Positions 1-5,970 of a DNA stretch of 6,930 bases are shown here, piece by piece. Numbering within the stretch: position 1 is the stretch's first letter; each line of letters starts with the position of its first letter. The position numbers and the translations under genes are program-made. The notes beneath the pieces were generated by a model. It made no database searches and was not told where the DNA came from. It worked only from the letters and a program-made list of their open reading frames with translations. Source of the DNA: Flavobacteriaceae bacterium (GTDB taxonomy: Bacteria; Bacteroidota; Bacteroidia; Flavobacteriales; Flavobacteriaceae); assembly GCA_016780435.1 (NCBI GenBank), contig JADHLU010000046.1, positions 1 to 6,930 on the forward strand, written 5' to 3'.

Positions 1-998
1 TGAAGCAGGCAGTTAGAACAAATGATCCGTACAAAAATCAGGGTACCGCAATCGCACTATTCGCAGGCCTTATAGGGCTTCTGTCGCTTTCCTCTTGCAT
101 CACCTACTACCCGGTAACGTATCGCACGCACCAATTCAGAGAAGGCGAACTGCGCAACTACGCTCAAGGCGAGGCCAATCGCGAGTTAGACCGAGAAGGT
201 GCTCAGTTTTATGAGAATTACTTCGCTGAAAAGGCCGCCCAATTGTCGCTGAGTAGCGACACAGAGACGTTTACCGATATCGACTCCTACTCGAGTGGAG
301 CAGCAACCACCTATGAACCCTTAGGGCAAAACGCTCCGCGTACTCGAATTACCATCAACCAGTTTAACACGCCCTTCGCAGGCGGATGGGGCCCTCAGTG
401 GAATCCGTTTTTCTTTAACAATCCGTGGATTAATCCGTGGGGGAATCCCTGGTTTGATCCGTTTTTTGGACCGGTGTTTGGTCCGTCTGAATTCTGGTTC
501 AACGGAGCCTACAACAGAAGATTTTTCAACCGAGGCTGGGGTGTTGGATGGTACGACCCATTTTGGGGAAGACCTCTTGTTTACGGATTTACCCCTAGAA
601 GGGCATTTATAGCCTTTAACACACGACCTCGCGTCACCCGGGGATACCGAACTGGTCCGACCCGCTCAAACCCTTACTACGTCAGGGAAGCAGATAGAGG
701 CAGGTCTAATCTATTACCCTCGCGATCACGATCCTCGTATTCGCCCCAAAACGGTATTCAAAACAGTTATCAGGAGCGGCTCGAAAGAAACAGCTATCAA
801 AACCGTTCGACTCCGGCATACCGCAACTCGTCACCCGCAGGGCGCTCTAGTCGAAGTCTGCAACAACCGAGTTACAACCGATCGCGAAACACGGTCCAAC
901 CCAGCAGAAGCACCCCAAGTCGTTCATCGAGCCCTAACCAATCCGGTTCGACTCGATCATCTTCGTCTTCTCGCTCAAATTCGAGAGGTAACAACTAA
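1..998 (+). CDS. Putative lipoprotein with NPW-type repeats and a Ser/Arg-rich tail (start codon cut by window edge)
   Basis: The frame is open from base 3, and bases 1-2 are 'tg', so the missing base before the window very probably completes an ATG followed by Lys-Gln. Numbered that way the protein has 332 residues. Residues 1-33 form a lipoprotein signal: a polar start with a few basic residues, a hydrophobic stretch from about residue 17, and the lipobox LSSC with Cys33. No acidic cluster follows the Cys, so there is no obvious flavobacterial surface-export signal, and an inward-facing outer-membrane lipoprotein is the simpler inference. A charged, helix-prone stretch follows (about 45-80). 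Then comes a Gly/Trp/Phe/Asn/Pro-rich region (about 120-200) with a four-residue [N/D/G]-P-x-x repeat. The tail (about 214-332) is rich in Ser, Arg, Asn, Pro and Tyr, very basic and surely disordered. I do not recognise a named domain and assign no function. The gene ends 9 nt before the barrel gene, so the two are probably co-transcribed. Confidence 0.8.
   Translation, partial: KQAVRTNDPYKNQGTAIALFAGLIGLLSLSSCITYYPVTYRTHQFREGELRNYAQGEANRELDREGAQFYENYFAEKAAQLSLSSDTETFTDIDSYSSGAATTYEPLGQNAPRTRITINQFNTPFAGGWGPQWNPFFFNNPWINPWGNPWFDPFFGPVFGPSEFWFNGAYNRRFFNRGWGVGWYDPFWGRPLVYGFTPRRAFIAFNTRPRVTRGYRTGPTRSNPYYVREADRGRSNLLPSRSRSSYSPQNGIQNSYQERLERNSYQNRSTPAYRNSSPAGRSSRSLQQPSYNRSRNTVQPSRSTPSRSSSPNQSGSTRSSSSSRSNSRGNN
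96..98 (+). other. Lipidated cysteine of the lipobox (LSSC)
   Basis: The codon TGC encodes Cys33 of the left-edge lipoprotein. It follows a run of Leu, Gly, Ile and Ala residues ending in Leu-Ser-Ser, which fits the lipobox pattern [LVI]-[ASTVI]-[GAS]-C. Lgt would attach diacylglycerol to this Cys and signal peptidase II would cut just before it. An lgt gene lies about 4 kb downstream in this window. Lipidation is predicted, not shown. Confidence 0.75.
420..491 (+). repeat. Six in-frame 12-bp units coding for [N/D/G]-P-x-x
   Basis: Six four-codon units start at 420, 432, 444, 456, 468 and 480. They read NPWI, NPWG, NPWF, DPFF, GPVF and GPSE. The first three are close at the DNA level (AATCCGTGG, AATCCGTGG, AATCCCTGG) and the later ones drift (GATCCGTTT, GGACCGGTG, GGTCCGTCT). 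A related NPFF occurs just before, at 402-413, off the 12-bp register. The pattern suggests an old short tandem duplication kept for its spaced aromatic and proline residues. It lies in the middle of the lipoprotein gene. Confidence 0.8.
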
Positions 999-1007
999 TT
1001 TTGCCGC

Positions 1008-2495
1008 ATGAAACGATTTCTATTGGTGCTGGCCCTTGGTTGGTTCACAGCACACACACAAGCGCAAACGGTTGACGACCTTTACCGTTACGTAAGTACA
1101 AGCACACTGGGTTCTGCACGACTCACAGCTTTAGGTCAAGCCGGTGGGGCACTTAAGGGTGATCTCTCTTCTATTCAAATTAACCCTGCGGCAGCAGCGC
1201 TCTTCGATTACGGAGCATTCAGCCTCTCTACCGCTCTGACCCACGCGAATAACCGCTCAAAAACAGGAGAATTTGGAGACAATGCCTCCAAGCTTAGCTT
1301 AAACCTCAACCAGGCCTCGGGACTGTTGGTTTTTGTATCTGACAAAAGCCCTTGGAACAAGGTGACCCTCGGTTTTAGTTACGACCAAACAGCCTTGTAT
1401 AACCAGAAAACAAGAGCCGGAGGAATCGCCGAACAGGGCATAGATCAGTACTATCTGGGGTTTGCCGAAGGAAACAATTACATAGACCTACTACCCTTTG
1501 ACAACGAGTTCATTGAGGACGCCTACCGCAGAATCGGAGCCGATTACGGATATGCTGCCCAGCAAGGGTTTTTAGGCCTCTACAGTGGGCTCATTGCACA
1601 CGATGAGTTAGGCTATTACTCTAGAGTCGACTACACCAATGTGCTTCAACTTTACCGCAATTCTATAAAAGGCGCCATAGGAAGGTTTGTTATTCACTCC
1701 GCTGCCTCGTACAAAGATCACCTGCTCTTCGGTGCCTCCCTAGGTATTCACAACCTGAATTACGAGCGCTTTAGTTACCTGAATGAAGACGGCTATTTGG
1801 GTAATAACTCAACTGCCACAGAAAGCCGACTCGATAATTACTTATTCACTTCAGGTCTTGGGGTATCACTTCAACTGGGCATGCTAATCAAACTGAGCAA
1901 GGCTTTGGTTTTCGGAGCCAGTTACACCAGTCCCACTTGGTACACCATGAACGACCAAACGGCTCAGAGCGCGGGATCAGATGCCAATCTAGAAGATTTG
2001 TCGTTTATCAACCTATCATTGCTCAATTACTACGACGATTACCGTATGAAGCTGCCTTCGTCTTTAAGTTTTAACCTGGCCATTAGTCCAGCTGATCATT
2101 TCAATATAGTTGCGGATTACCGTCGAGAAAATTTTGGAGACGCGCAATTTTTACCCAATACCAATGCCGCATTCTCTGCTGAAAACCAAGCGATGAAATC
2201 AACCTACAGCACGGTAGAACGACTCAGCATAGGAACCGAATTTCAAAAAGGCAATCGCATCATGCGTTTTGGCTATATGACACAAAGCGTGCCGGTCATC
2301 GGAGGTTCTCTTGGCGCTCGAACCGCAATCAGCACAGGTATTGGTTACAAGCAGAATAGCTCACAACTCGACATAGGCCTGCGACATGAAGTCAGCGAAG
2401 AAAATGTGTTTTTCTTTGATGCTTTACTGCCAAATGCCGCCATCGTGAAACGCTCAAACCTTAGATTGGTGGCCACATACACCTTTTCGCTTTAG
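1008..2495 (+). CDS. Outer-membrane beta-barrel protein, OmpP1/FadL family ('hemin receptor'-like)
   Basis: The protein has 495 residues and begins with a clear Sec signal peptide: MKR, then a hydrophobic stretch, with likely cleavage after Ala19 (T-Q-A before Q-T-V). The mature N-terminus has the family pattern GSARLTALGQAGGALKGDLS, then SSIQINPAAAALFDYGAF (residues about 54-71), like the GDLSAI-NPAG segment of flavobacterial FadL/OmpP1-type proteins. The rest alternates polar and hydrophobic residues with many Tyr, Asn, Ser and Gly, as in transmembrane beta strands. It ends in a final strand, RLVATYTFSL, near the BAM signal type. The family moves hydrophobic small molecules such as fatty acids across the outer membrane. 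The substrate here is unknown, and the common label 'hemin receptor' is not supported by anything visible. The ATG lies 9 nt after the lipoprotein stop with no Shine-Dalgarno, so the pair probably forms one transcript. PorV is a more distant alternative. Confidence 0.85.
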   Translation: MKRFLLVLALGWFTAHTQAQTVDDLYRYVSTSTLGSARLTALGQAGGALKGDLSSIQINPAAAALFDYGAFSLSTALTHANNRSKTGEFGDNASKLSLNLNQASGLLVFVSDKSPWNKVTLGFSYDQTALYNQKTRAGGIAEQGIDQYYLGFAEGNNYIDLLPFDNEFIEDAYRRIGADYGYAAQQGFLGLYSGLIAHDELGYYSRVDYTNVLQLYRNSIKGAIGRFVIHSAASYKDHLLFGASLGIHNLNYERFSYLNEDGYLGNNSTATESRLDNYLFTSGLGVSLQLGMLIKLSKALVFGASYTSPTWYTMNDQTAQSAGSDANLEDLSFINLSLLNYYDDYRMKLPSSLSFNLAISPADHFNIVADYRRENFGDAQFLPNTNAAFSAENQAMKSTYSTVERLSIGTEFQKGNRIMRFGYMTQSVPVIGGSLGARTAISTGIGYKQNSSQLDIGLRHEVSEENVFFFDALLPNAAIVKRSNLRLVATYTFSL

Positions 2496-2530
2496 TCTCA
2501 ACTCTTCTAGAATACCTATCTTTGCGCGCA
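2491..2530 (+). promoter_or_regulatory. Bacteroidota-type promoter for folE-cysS-yidD
   Basis: TATCTTTG at 2517-2524 matches the Bacteroidota -7 element TAnnTTTG exactly and is followed by C, as is common at such promoters. A weak -33 candidate, TTTA at 2491-2494, sits 22 bases upstream; the usual TTTG or TTG is not present at ideal spacing. Transcription would start near 2530, leaving a leader of about 15 nt before the folE ATG at 2545. The element lies in the 49-nt gap after the barrel gene, where I see no terminator hairpin. Confidence 0.6.
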
Positions 2531-2544
2531 ATAGTTTTTAATCC

Positions 2545-3204
2545 ATGAAAGACGAAGAAAACGAGTTCGAACACTTCAGCAATACGGCACAAACACCGCT
2601 TAGAGCAGACGCATTCGAACTAAGTGATGAAGATAAAATTGAACGCATTACTAAAAGTGTTCGCGACATCCTAGAAACCTTAGGAATGGATCTAACTGAC
2701 GACAGCTTAAAAGGCACCCCCAAGCGCGTGGCTAAAGCCTATGTCAACGAATTATTCTCCGGGCTAAATCCGCGCAACAAACCCAGCTCTTCGACCTTTG
2801 AAAACAAGTATCAATACGGAGAAATGTTGGTCGAGAAGAACATCACTTTGTACTCCACCTGCGAGCATCACTTGCTTCCGATCGTCGGAAAGGCTCATGT
2901 AGCCTACGTTTCAAGCGGAAGAGTAGTAGGATTATCGAAAATGAACCGCATCGTAGAATATTATGCCAACCGCCCTCAAGTTCAGGAGCGATTAACCATG
3001 CAAGTTGTTCAAGAGTTACAGCAGATATTAAACACACAAGATGTGGCGTGCATCATCGACGCCAAGCATTTATGCGTAAATTCAAGAGGCATTAAAGACA
3101 TCGCAAGTAGCACGGTTACCGCCGAATACCAGGGTGTTTTTAAAACCGATGAAAATTTGCGCAAAGAATTCTTAGCCTATGTAAGCCTAGAAACCGAATT
3201 TTAA
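2545..3204 (+). CDS. folE: GTP cyclohydrolase I (type IA, FolE)
   Basis: This cytoplasmic enzyme converts GTP to 7,8-dihydroneopterin triphosphate, the first step of folate (and other pterin) synthesis. The 219-residue length fits the family. Visible motifs are the GTPKRVAKAY segment (58-67), the zinc site STCEHHLLP with Cys106 and His109, the third zinc ligand Cys177 in AKHLCVNSRG, the NRPQVQERLT block (142-151), and the closing STVTAEYQGVF (189-199). All zinc ligands of the classical zinc-dependent enzyme are present, so this is not the zinc-independent FolE2 type. The first 25 or so residues are acidic and poorly conserved, as usual in the family. The ATG follows the promoter element by about 20 nt. 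The stop is 3 nt before cysS, in the same reading frame, so the two genes look co-transcribed and possibly translationally coupled. Confidence 0.97.
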   Translation: MKDEENEFEHFSNTAQTPLRADAFELSDEDKIERITKSVRDILETLGMDLTDDSLKGTPKRVAKAYVNELFSGLNPRNKPSSSTFENKYQYGEMLVEKNITLYSTCEHHLLPIVGKAHVAYVSSGRVVGLSKMNRIVEYYANRPQVQERLTMQVVQELQQILNTQDVACIIDAKHLCVNSRGIKDIASSTVTAEYQGVFKTDENLRKEFLAYVSLETEF

Positions 3205-3207
3205 CCC

Positions 3208-4698
3208 GTGAACACCCTCTACAAACAGCATCAACTGCATCTTTACAATTCGCTCGCTCGAAAGAAAGAGCCGTTCAAGCCCCTCATTGAGGGCTATGTA
3301 GGCATGTATGTTTGCGGACCTACGGTGTACTCCAATGTGCATTTAGGTAACTGCCGCACCTTTATGTCTTTTGACATGATCTACCGATACCTGCTTCATT
3401 TGGGTTACAAAGTGCGCTATGTGCGCAACATCACCGATGCAGGTCACCTAGAGCACGACGAGGATGAAGGCGAAGATAAGATCGCCAAGAAGGCGCGCTT
3501 AGAGCGCATAGAACCCATGGAGGTCGTTCAAAAATACACTGTTGACTTTCACCAAACACTAGAGAAGTTCAACCTGCTGTCTCCGAGCATTGAACCGACC
3601 GCAACCGGACACATTATTGAACAAATCGAAATCATTGAGCAAATCATTGAAAAAGGCTTCGCCTATGTTCAAAACGGCTCGGTTTATTTCGATGTGCTCG
3701 AGTTTAATAAAGCGCACGACTACGGTAAACTTAGCGGACGCAAACTCGAAGACATGATTCCCAATACACGTGGGCTTCAAGGTCATCTAGAGAAAAAGAA
3801 TCCTCAAGACTTCGCCCTTTGGAAAAAGGCAGAGCCTCAGCACATTATGAGGTGGACCTCTCCTTGGGGAGACGGATTTCCGGGATGGCACATTGAGTGT
3901 ACCGCCATGAGCACCAAATACTTGGGCTCGCATTTCGATATCCACGGAGGTGGTATGGACCTTAAATTTCCGCATCACGAATGTGAAATAGCTCAGGCAG
4001 AGGCACACTCTGGATCTTCGCCGGTCAACTATTGGCTTCACGCCAATATGCTCACCCTGAACGGTAAAAAAATGTCTAAATCTACAGACAACAACATCTA
4101 TCCGCATGAGATTTTTAGCGGTGAAAACCGCATTTTTTCTCGGGCCTTTACCCCTTCTGTGGTGCGCTTCTTTATGATGCAAGCACACTACACCAGTATT
4201 CTTGACCTCAGTCAAGAGGCCCTAGAGGCAGCCGATAAAGGCTATCTGCGACTTATGGAGGCCATTCAGACCCTCAGCACCCTTAAGGGCAATGCCGATC
4301 AATCTAGCTTCGATACTAGTGCCTGGGTAGATCGCTGCTATGCGGCCATGAACGACGACTTCAATACTCCGGTGCTCATCGCTCAACTTTTTGAGGCGGT
4401 CAAACAGGTTAATCTACTCAAAGAGGGTCAGCTGAAGTTGACCGAGGCCGACGTTCAGCTGCTCAGCCATACCCTAAACACCTTCACCTTTGACGTCTTG
4501 GGGTTGCGCGATGAAAGCAAAATCGATGCCGGTCACTTTGAAAAACTATCGGGGGTGATTGAACTACTCATTGATCAGCGCAACAAGGCACGAGAGCGCC
4601 GCGACTTTGCGGCATCAGACGAGATAAGAGATCAGTTGCTCGAATTGGGAATTCAACTCAAAGATTCTAAAGACGGAACCACTTTTTCCCTCTCATGA
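3208..4698 (+). CDS. cysS: Cysteinyl-tRNA synthetase
   Basis: This class I synthetase charges tRNA-Cys with cysteine in the cytoplasm. The 496-residue protein is slightly longer than the E. coli enzyme (461). It has [16 protein letters not shown] at 33-48, with Cys36 as a zinc ligand and HLGN in place of HIGH. The other zinc ligands are Cys231 in [10 protein letters not shown] and His256/Glu260 in [10 protein letters not shown], at the same spacing as in E. coli. KMSKS is at 288-292, and the anticodon-recognition helical part follows, with NDDFNTPV and the late [18 protein letters not shown] segment. The start must be the GTG at 3208 or later, because the codon two before it is the folE stop in the same frame; GTG gives the usual family N-terminus. 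The TGA stop overlaps the yidD ATG (ATGA at 4695-4698). All core residues are present, so it should be active. Confidence 0.97.
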   Translation: MNTLYKQHQLHLYNSLARKKEPFKPLIEGYVGMYVCGPTVYSNVHLGNCRTFMSFDMIYRYLLHLGYKVRYVRNITDAGHLEHDEDEGEDKIAKKARLERIEPMEVVQKYTVDFHQTLEKFNLLSPSIEPTATGHIIEQIEIIEQIIEKGFAYVQNGSVYFDVLEFNKAHDYGKLSGRKLEDMIPNTRGLQGHLEKKNPQDFALWKKAEPQHIMRWTSPWGDGFPGWHIECTAMSTKYLGSHFDIHGGGMDLKFPHHECEIAQAEAHSGSSPVNYWLHANMLTLNGKKMSKSTDNNIYPHEIFSGENRIFSRAFTPSVVRFFMMQAHYTSILDLSQEALEAADKGYLRLMEAIQTLSTLKGNADQSSFDTSAWVDRCYAAMNDDFNTPVLIAQLFEAVKQVNLLKEGQLKLTEADVQLLSHTLNTFTFDVLGLRDESKIDAGHFEKLSGVIELLIDQRNKARERRDFAASDEIRDQLLELGIQLKDSKDGTTFSLS

Positions 4699-4916
4699 AC
4701 CAAGCCCTAACCCGCTTTTTTATTTTTTGGGTACGAGCCTATCAATACCTCATTTCTCCTTACACCCCCTCAAGCTGCCGCTACGTGCCTACCTGCTCAG
4801 AGTATGCCGTTGAGGCCCTAAAAAAACACGGACCATTTAAGGGGGGCTGGCTCGCTATGAAACGAATCGCCAGTTGCCACCCATGGGGCAAAAGCGGGCA
4901 CGACCCGGTTCCATAA
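4695..4916 (+). CDS. yidD: Membrane protein insertion efficiency factor YidD
   Basis: This 73-residue protein is a full-length YidD-family member. It has an N-terminal amphipathic/hydrophobic stretch (about 5-20) leading into [20 protein letters not shown], then [22 protein letters not shown] in two parts, and the ending [13 protein letters not shown]. Three cysteines (28, 34, 61) match the conserved ones of the family. YidD is a small inner-membrane-associated protein that in E. coli helps insert proteins that use YidC. In many bacteria the gene sits with rpmH, rnpA and yidC; here it follows cysS with a 4-nt ATGA overlap, which implies coupled translation. A secDF gene lies about 1 kb away. 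Some database entries carry an old 'haemolytic' label for this family, which should not be read as a toxin function. Confidence 0.95.
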   Translation: MNQALTRFFIFWVRAYQYLISPYTPSSCRYVPTCSEYAVEALKKHGPFKGGWLAMKRIASCHPWGKSGHDPVP

Positions 4917-4931
4917 CGGCCCTGTTTTAAT

Positions 4932-4939
4932 TATATTCG
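4932..4939 (+). promoter_or_regulatory. Possible weak -7 promoter element before lgt
   Basis: TATATTCG differs from the Bacteroidota -7 consensus TAnnTTTG at one fixed position. It lies 24 nt before the lgt ATG, close to the 28-nt distance seen for the better element before folE. No clear -33 TTG is visible at the right distance. lgt may instead be read through from the folE-cysS-yidD transcript, since the gap after yidD is only 39 nt and has no hairpin. Confidence 0.3.
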
Positions 4940-4955
4940 CTCTAAAACCTAACCT

Positions 4956-5921
4956 ATGACCATTCTCGGTATCGTCTGGAATCCCAATGACACCCTACTC
5001 AACATTGGACCCCTTCAGCTCAAATATTACAACACCATGTGGATCGCCGCGTTTGCACTCGGATGGTACCTCATGAAGCGCTTCTTCACCGATGAAGAAA
5101 AGCCACTCGATAAACTCGACTCACTTTTTGTCTACAGCGTGGTTTCTATAATACTTGGCGCGCGACTAGGCCATGTAATTTTCTATGATTGGGCCTATTA
5201 CCAAAACCATTTGATTGAGATTCTACTGCCCATACGCGAAAACCCGCGCTCTAGCCTATTCGGCCTGATCAATGGATACCAGTTCACTGGATTCACCGGG
5301 CTAGCCAGCCACGGTGCAGCGACGGCTGCCATTATCGCTTTCTATCTATTTAGCCGAAAAGTAAAGTCTCTTTCTTTTTTCTGGATTGTTGATCGGGTGG
5401 CCATTGTATCAGCCATAGGCGGAGCCTTTGTGCGCATCGGCAACTTTTTTAATTCAGAAATCAACGGAAAACCCACCGATGAAGCCTTTCTATTTGCGAC
5501 CAAATTCGTTCGTGACGCTGATGACATGCCTGCTTATCAGGCCGTTTCACTGACTAAAGAGCTTAGTGCAGATGCAGCCTTCAAGGCCATAGCAACAGAC
5601 CCAGCATTCAGCGAAATACTAGAAGCCATCCCGTTCAGGCATCCGGTTCAACTCTACGAGGCCTTCGCCTACATCGGAATTTTTGCGATTATGTACTTCG
5701 TATTTTATCCGAACAAACAATGGCGCGAAAAGCCCGGATTTCTTTTCGGATTTTGGCTCTCGGCCGTTTTTGCCGCCAGATTTGTATTGGAATATTTTAA
5801 GAAAAGTCAGGGGGGATTTGAAGAGACCCTCGGCCTACTATCAACAGGGCAGTGGCTGAGCATTCCTCTTGTGCTGGCAGGCCTTTATTTAATGTTTAGA
5901 CCTCAACCTTCCCAAAGGTAG
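4956..5921 (+). CDS. lgt: Prolipoprotein diacylglyceryl transferase
   Basis: Lgt is an inner-membrane enzyme that moves diacylglycerol from phosphatidylglycerol to the lipobox Cys of prolipoproteins, the first step of lipoprotein maturation. The 321-residue protein has about seven membrane segments (roughly 24-41, 56-77, 115-134, 142-160, 235-251, 261-279, 297-314). The Lgt signature is VRIGNFFNSEINGKP, with Arg160, Asn163 and Glu168 at the same spacing as E. coli R143, N146 and E151. His119 in ASHGAA fits H103, and Arg275/Glu279 in ARFVLEYF fit R239/E243. HPVQLYE (229-235) is the family's other conserved block. Between the signature and HPVQLYE lies an extra stretch of about 50 residues (174-226), which accounts for most of the excess over the 291-residue E. 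coli protein. It is probably periplasmic. The gene ends 24 nt before the shared terminator. Confidence 0.97.
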   Translation: MTILGIVWNPNDTLLNIGPLQLKYYNTMWIAAFALGWYLMKRFFTDEEKPLDKLDSLFVYSVVSIILGARLGHVIFYDWAYYQNHLIEILLPIRENPRSSLFGLINGYQFTGFTGLASHGAATAAIIAFYLFSRKVKSLSFFWIVDRVAIVSAIGGAFVRIGNFFNSEINGKPTDEAFLFATKFVRDADDMPAYQAVSLTKELSADAAFKAIATDPAFSEILEAIPFRHPVQLYEAFAYIGIFAIMYFVFYPNKQWREKPGFLFGFWLSAVFAARFVLEYFKKSQGGFEETLGLLSTGQWLSIPLVLAGLYLMFRPQPSQR

Positions 5922-5945
5922 AACGTTGCGAATAACTAAAAAATT

Positions 5946-5970
5946 AAAGAGGGGCTTAAAGCCCCTCTTT
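5946..5970. terminator. Bidirectional intrinsic terminator between convergent lgt and secDF
   Basis: AAAGAGGGGC (5946-5955) pairs perfectly with GCCCCTCTTT (5961-5970). The five-base spacer can add one more T-A pair, giving an 11-bp stem with a 3-nt loop. On the plus strand it runs into TTTTTCTTTT, and on the minus strand into AATTTTTTAG, so it can stop transcription from both sides. The secDF stop codon (5956-5958 on the minus strand) lies in the loop, so the last codons of secDF form one arm of the stem. Confidence 0.9.

Noticed and set aside
243..245. TTG as the start of the left-edge gene
   Set aside because: The frame is open upstream with a signal peptide and lipobox, which a start here would discard.
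420..491. A CRISPR-like or minisatellite array
   Set aside because: The units are 12 bp with no spacers, stay in frame and encode a peptide repeat.
640..995. A eukaryotic SR-type splicing factor tail or recent transfer from a eukaryote
   Set aside because: The surroundings are plainly bacterial, the protein has a lipoprotein signal, and Ser/Arg composition alone does not show homology.
2505..2530. The 8-bp palindromes TTCTAGAA and TGCGCGCA as operators
   Set aside because: They are short, differ from each other and are expected by chance at this length; there is no nearby regulator gene to link them to.
3787..4215. A 142-codon open frame on the minus strand
   Set aside because: It lies entirely antisense to well-conserved cysS, has no recognisable motif and is rich in Arg, His and Val, as expected of a shadow frame.
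4695..4916. YidD as a haemolysin or toxin
   Set aside because: The label comes from an old annotation of the family; the sequence is a standard full-length YidD.
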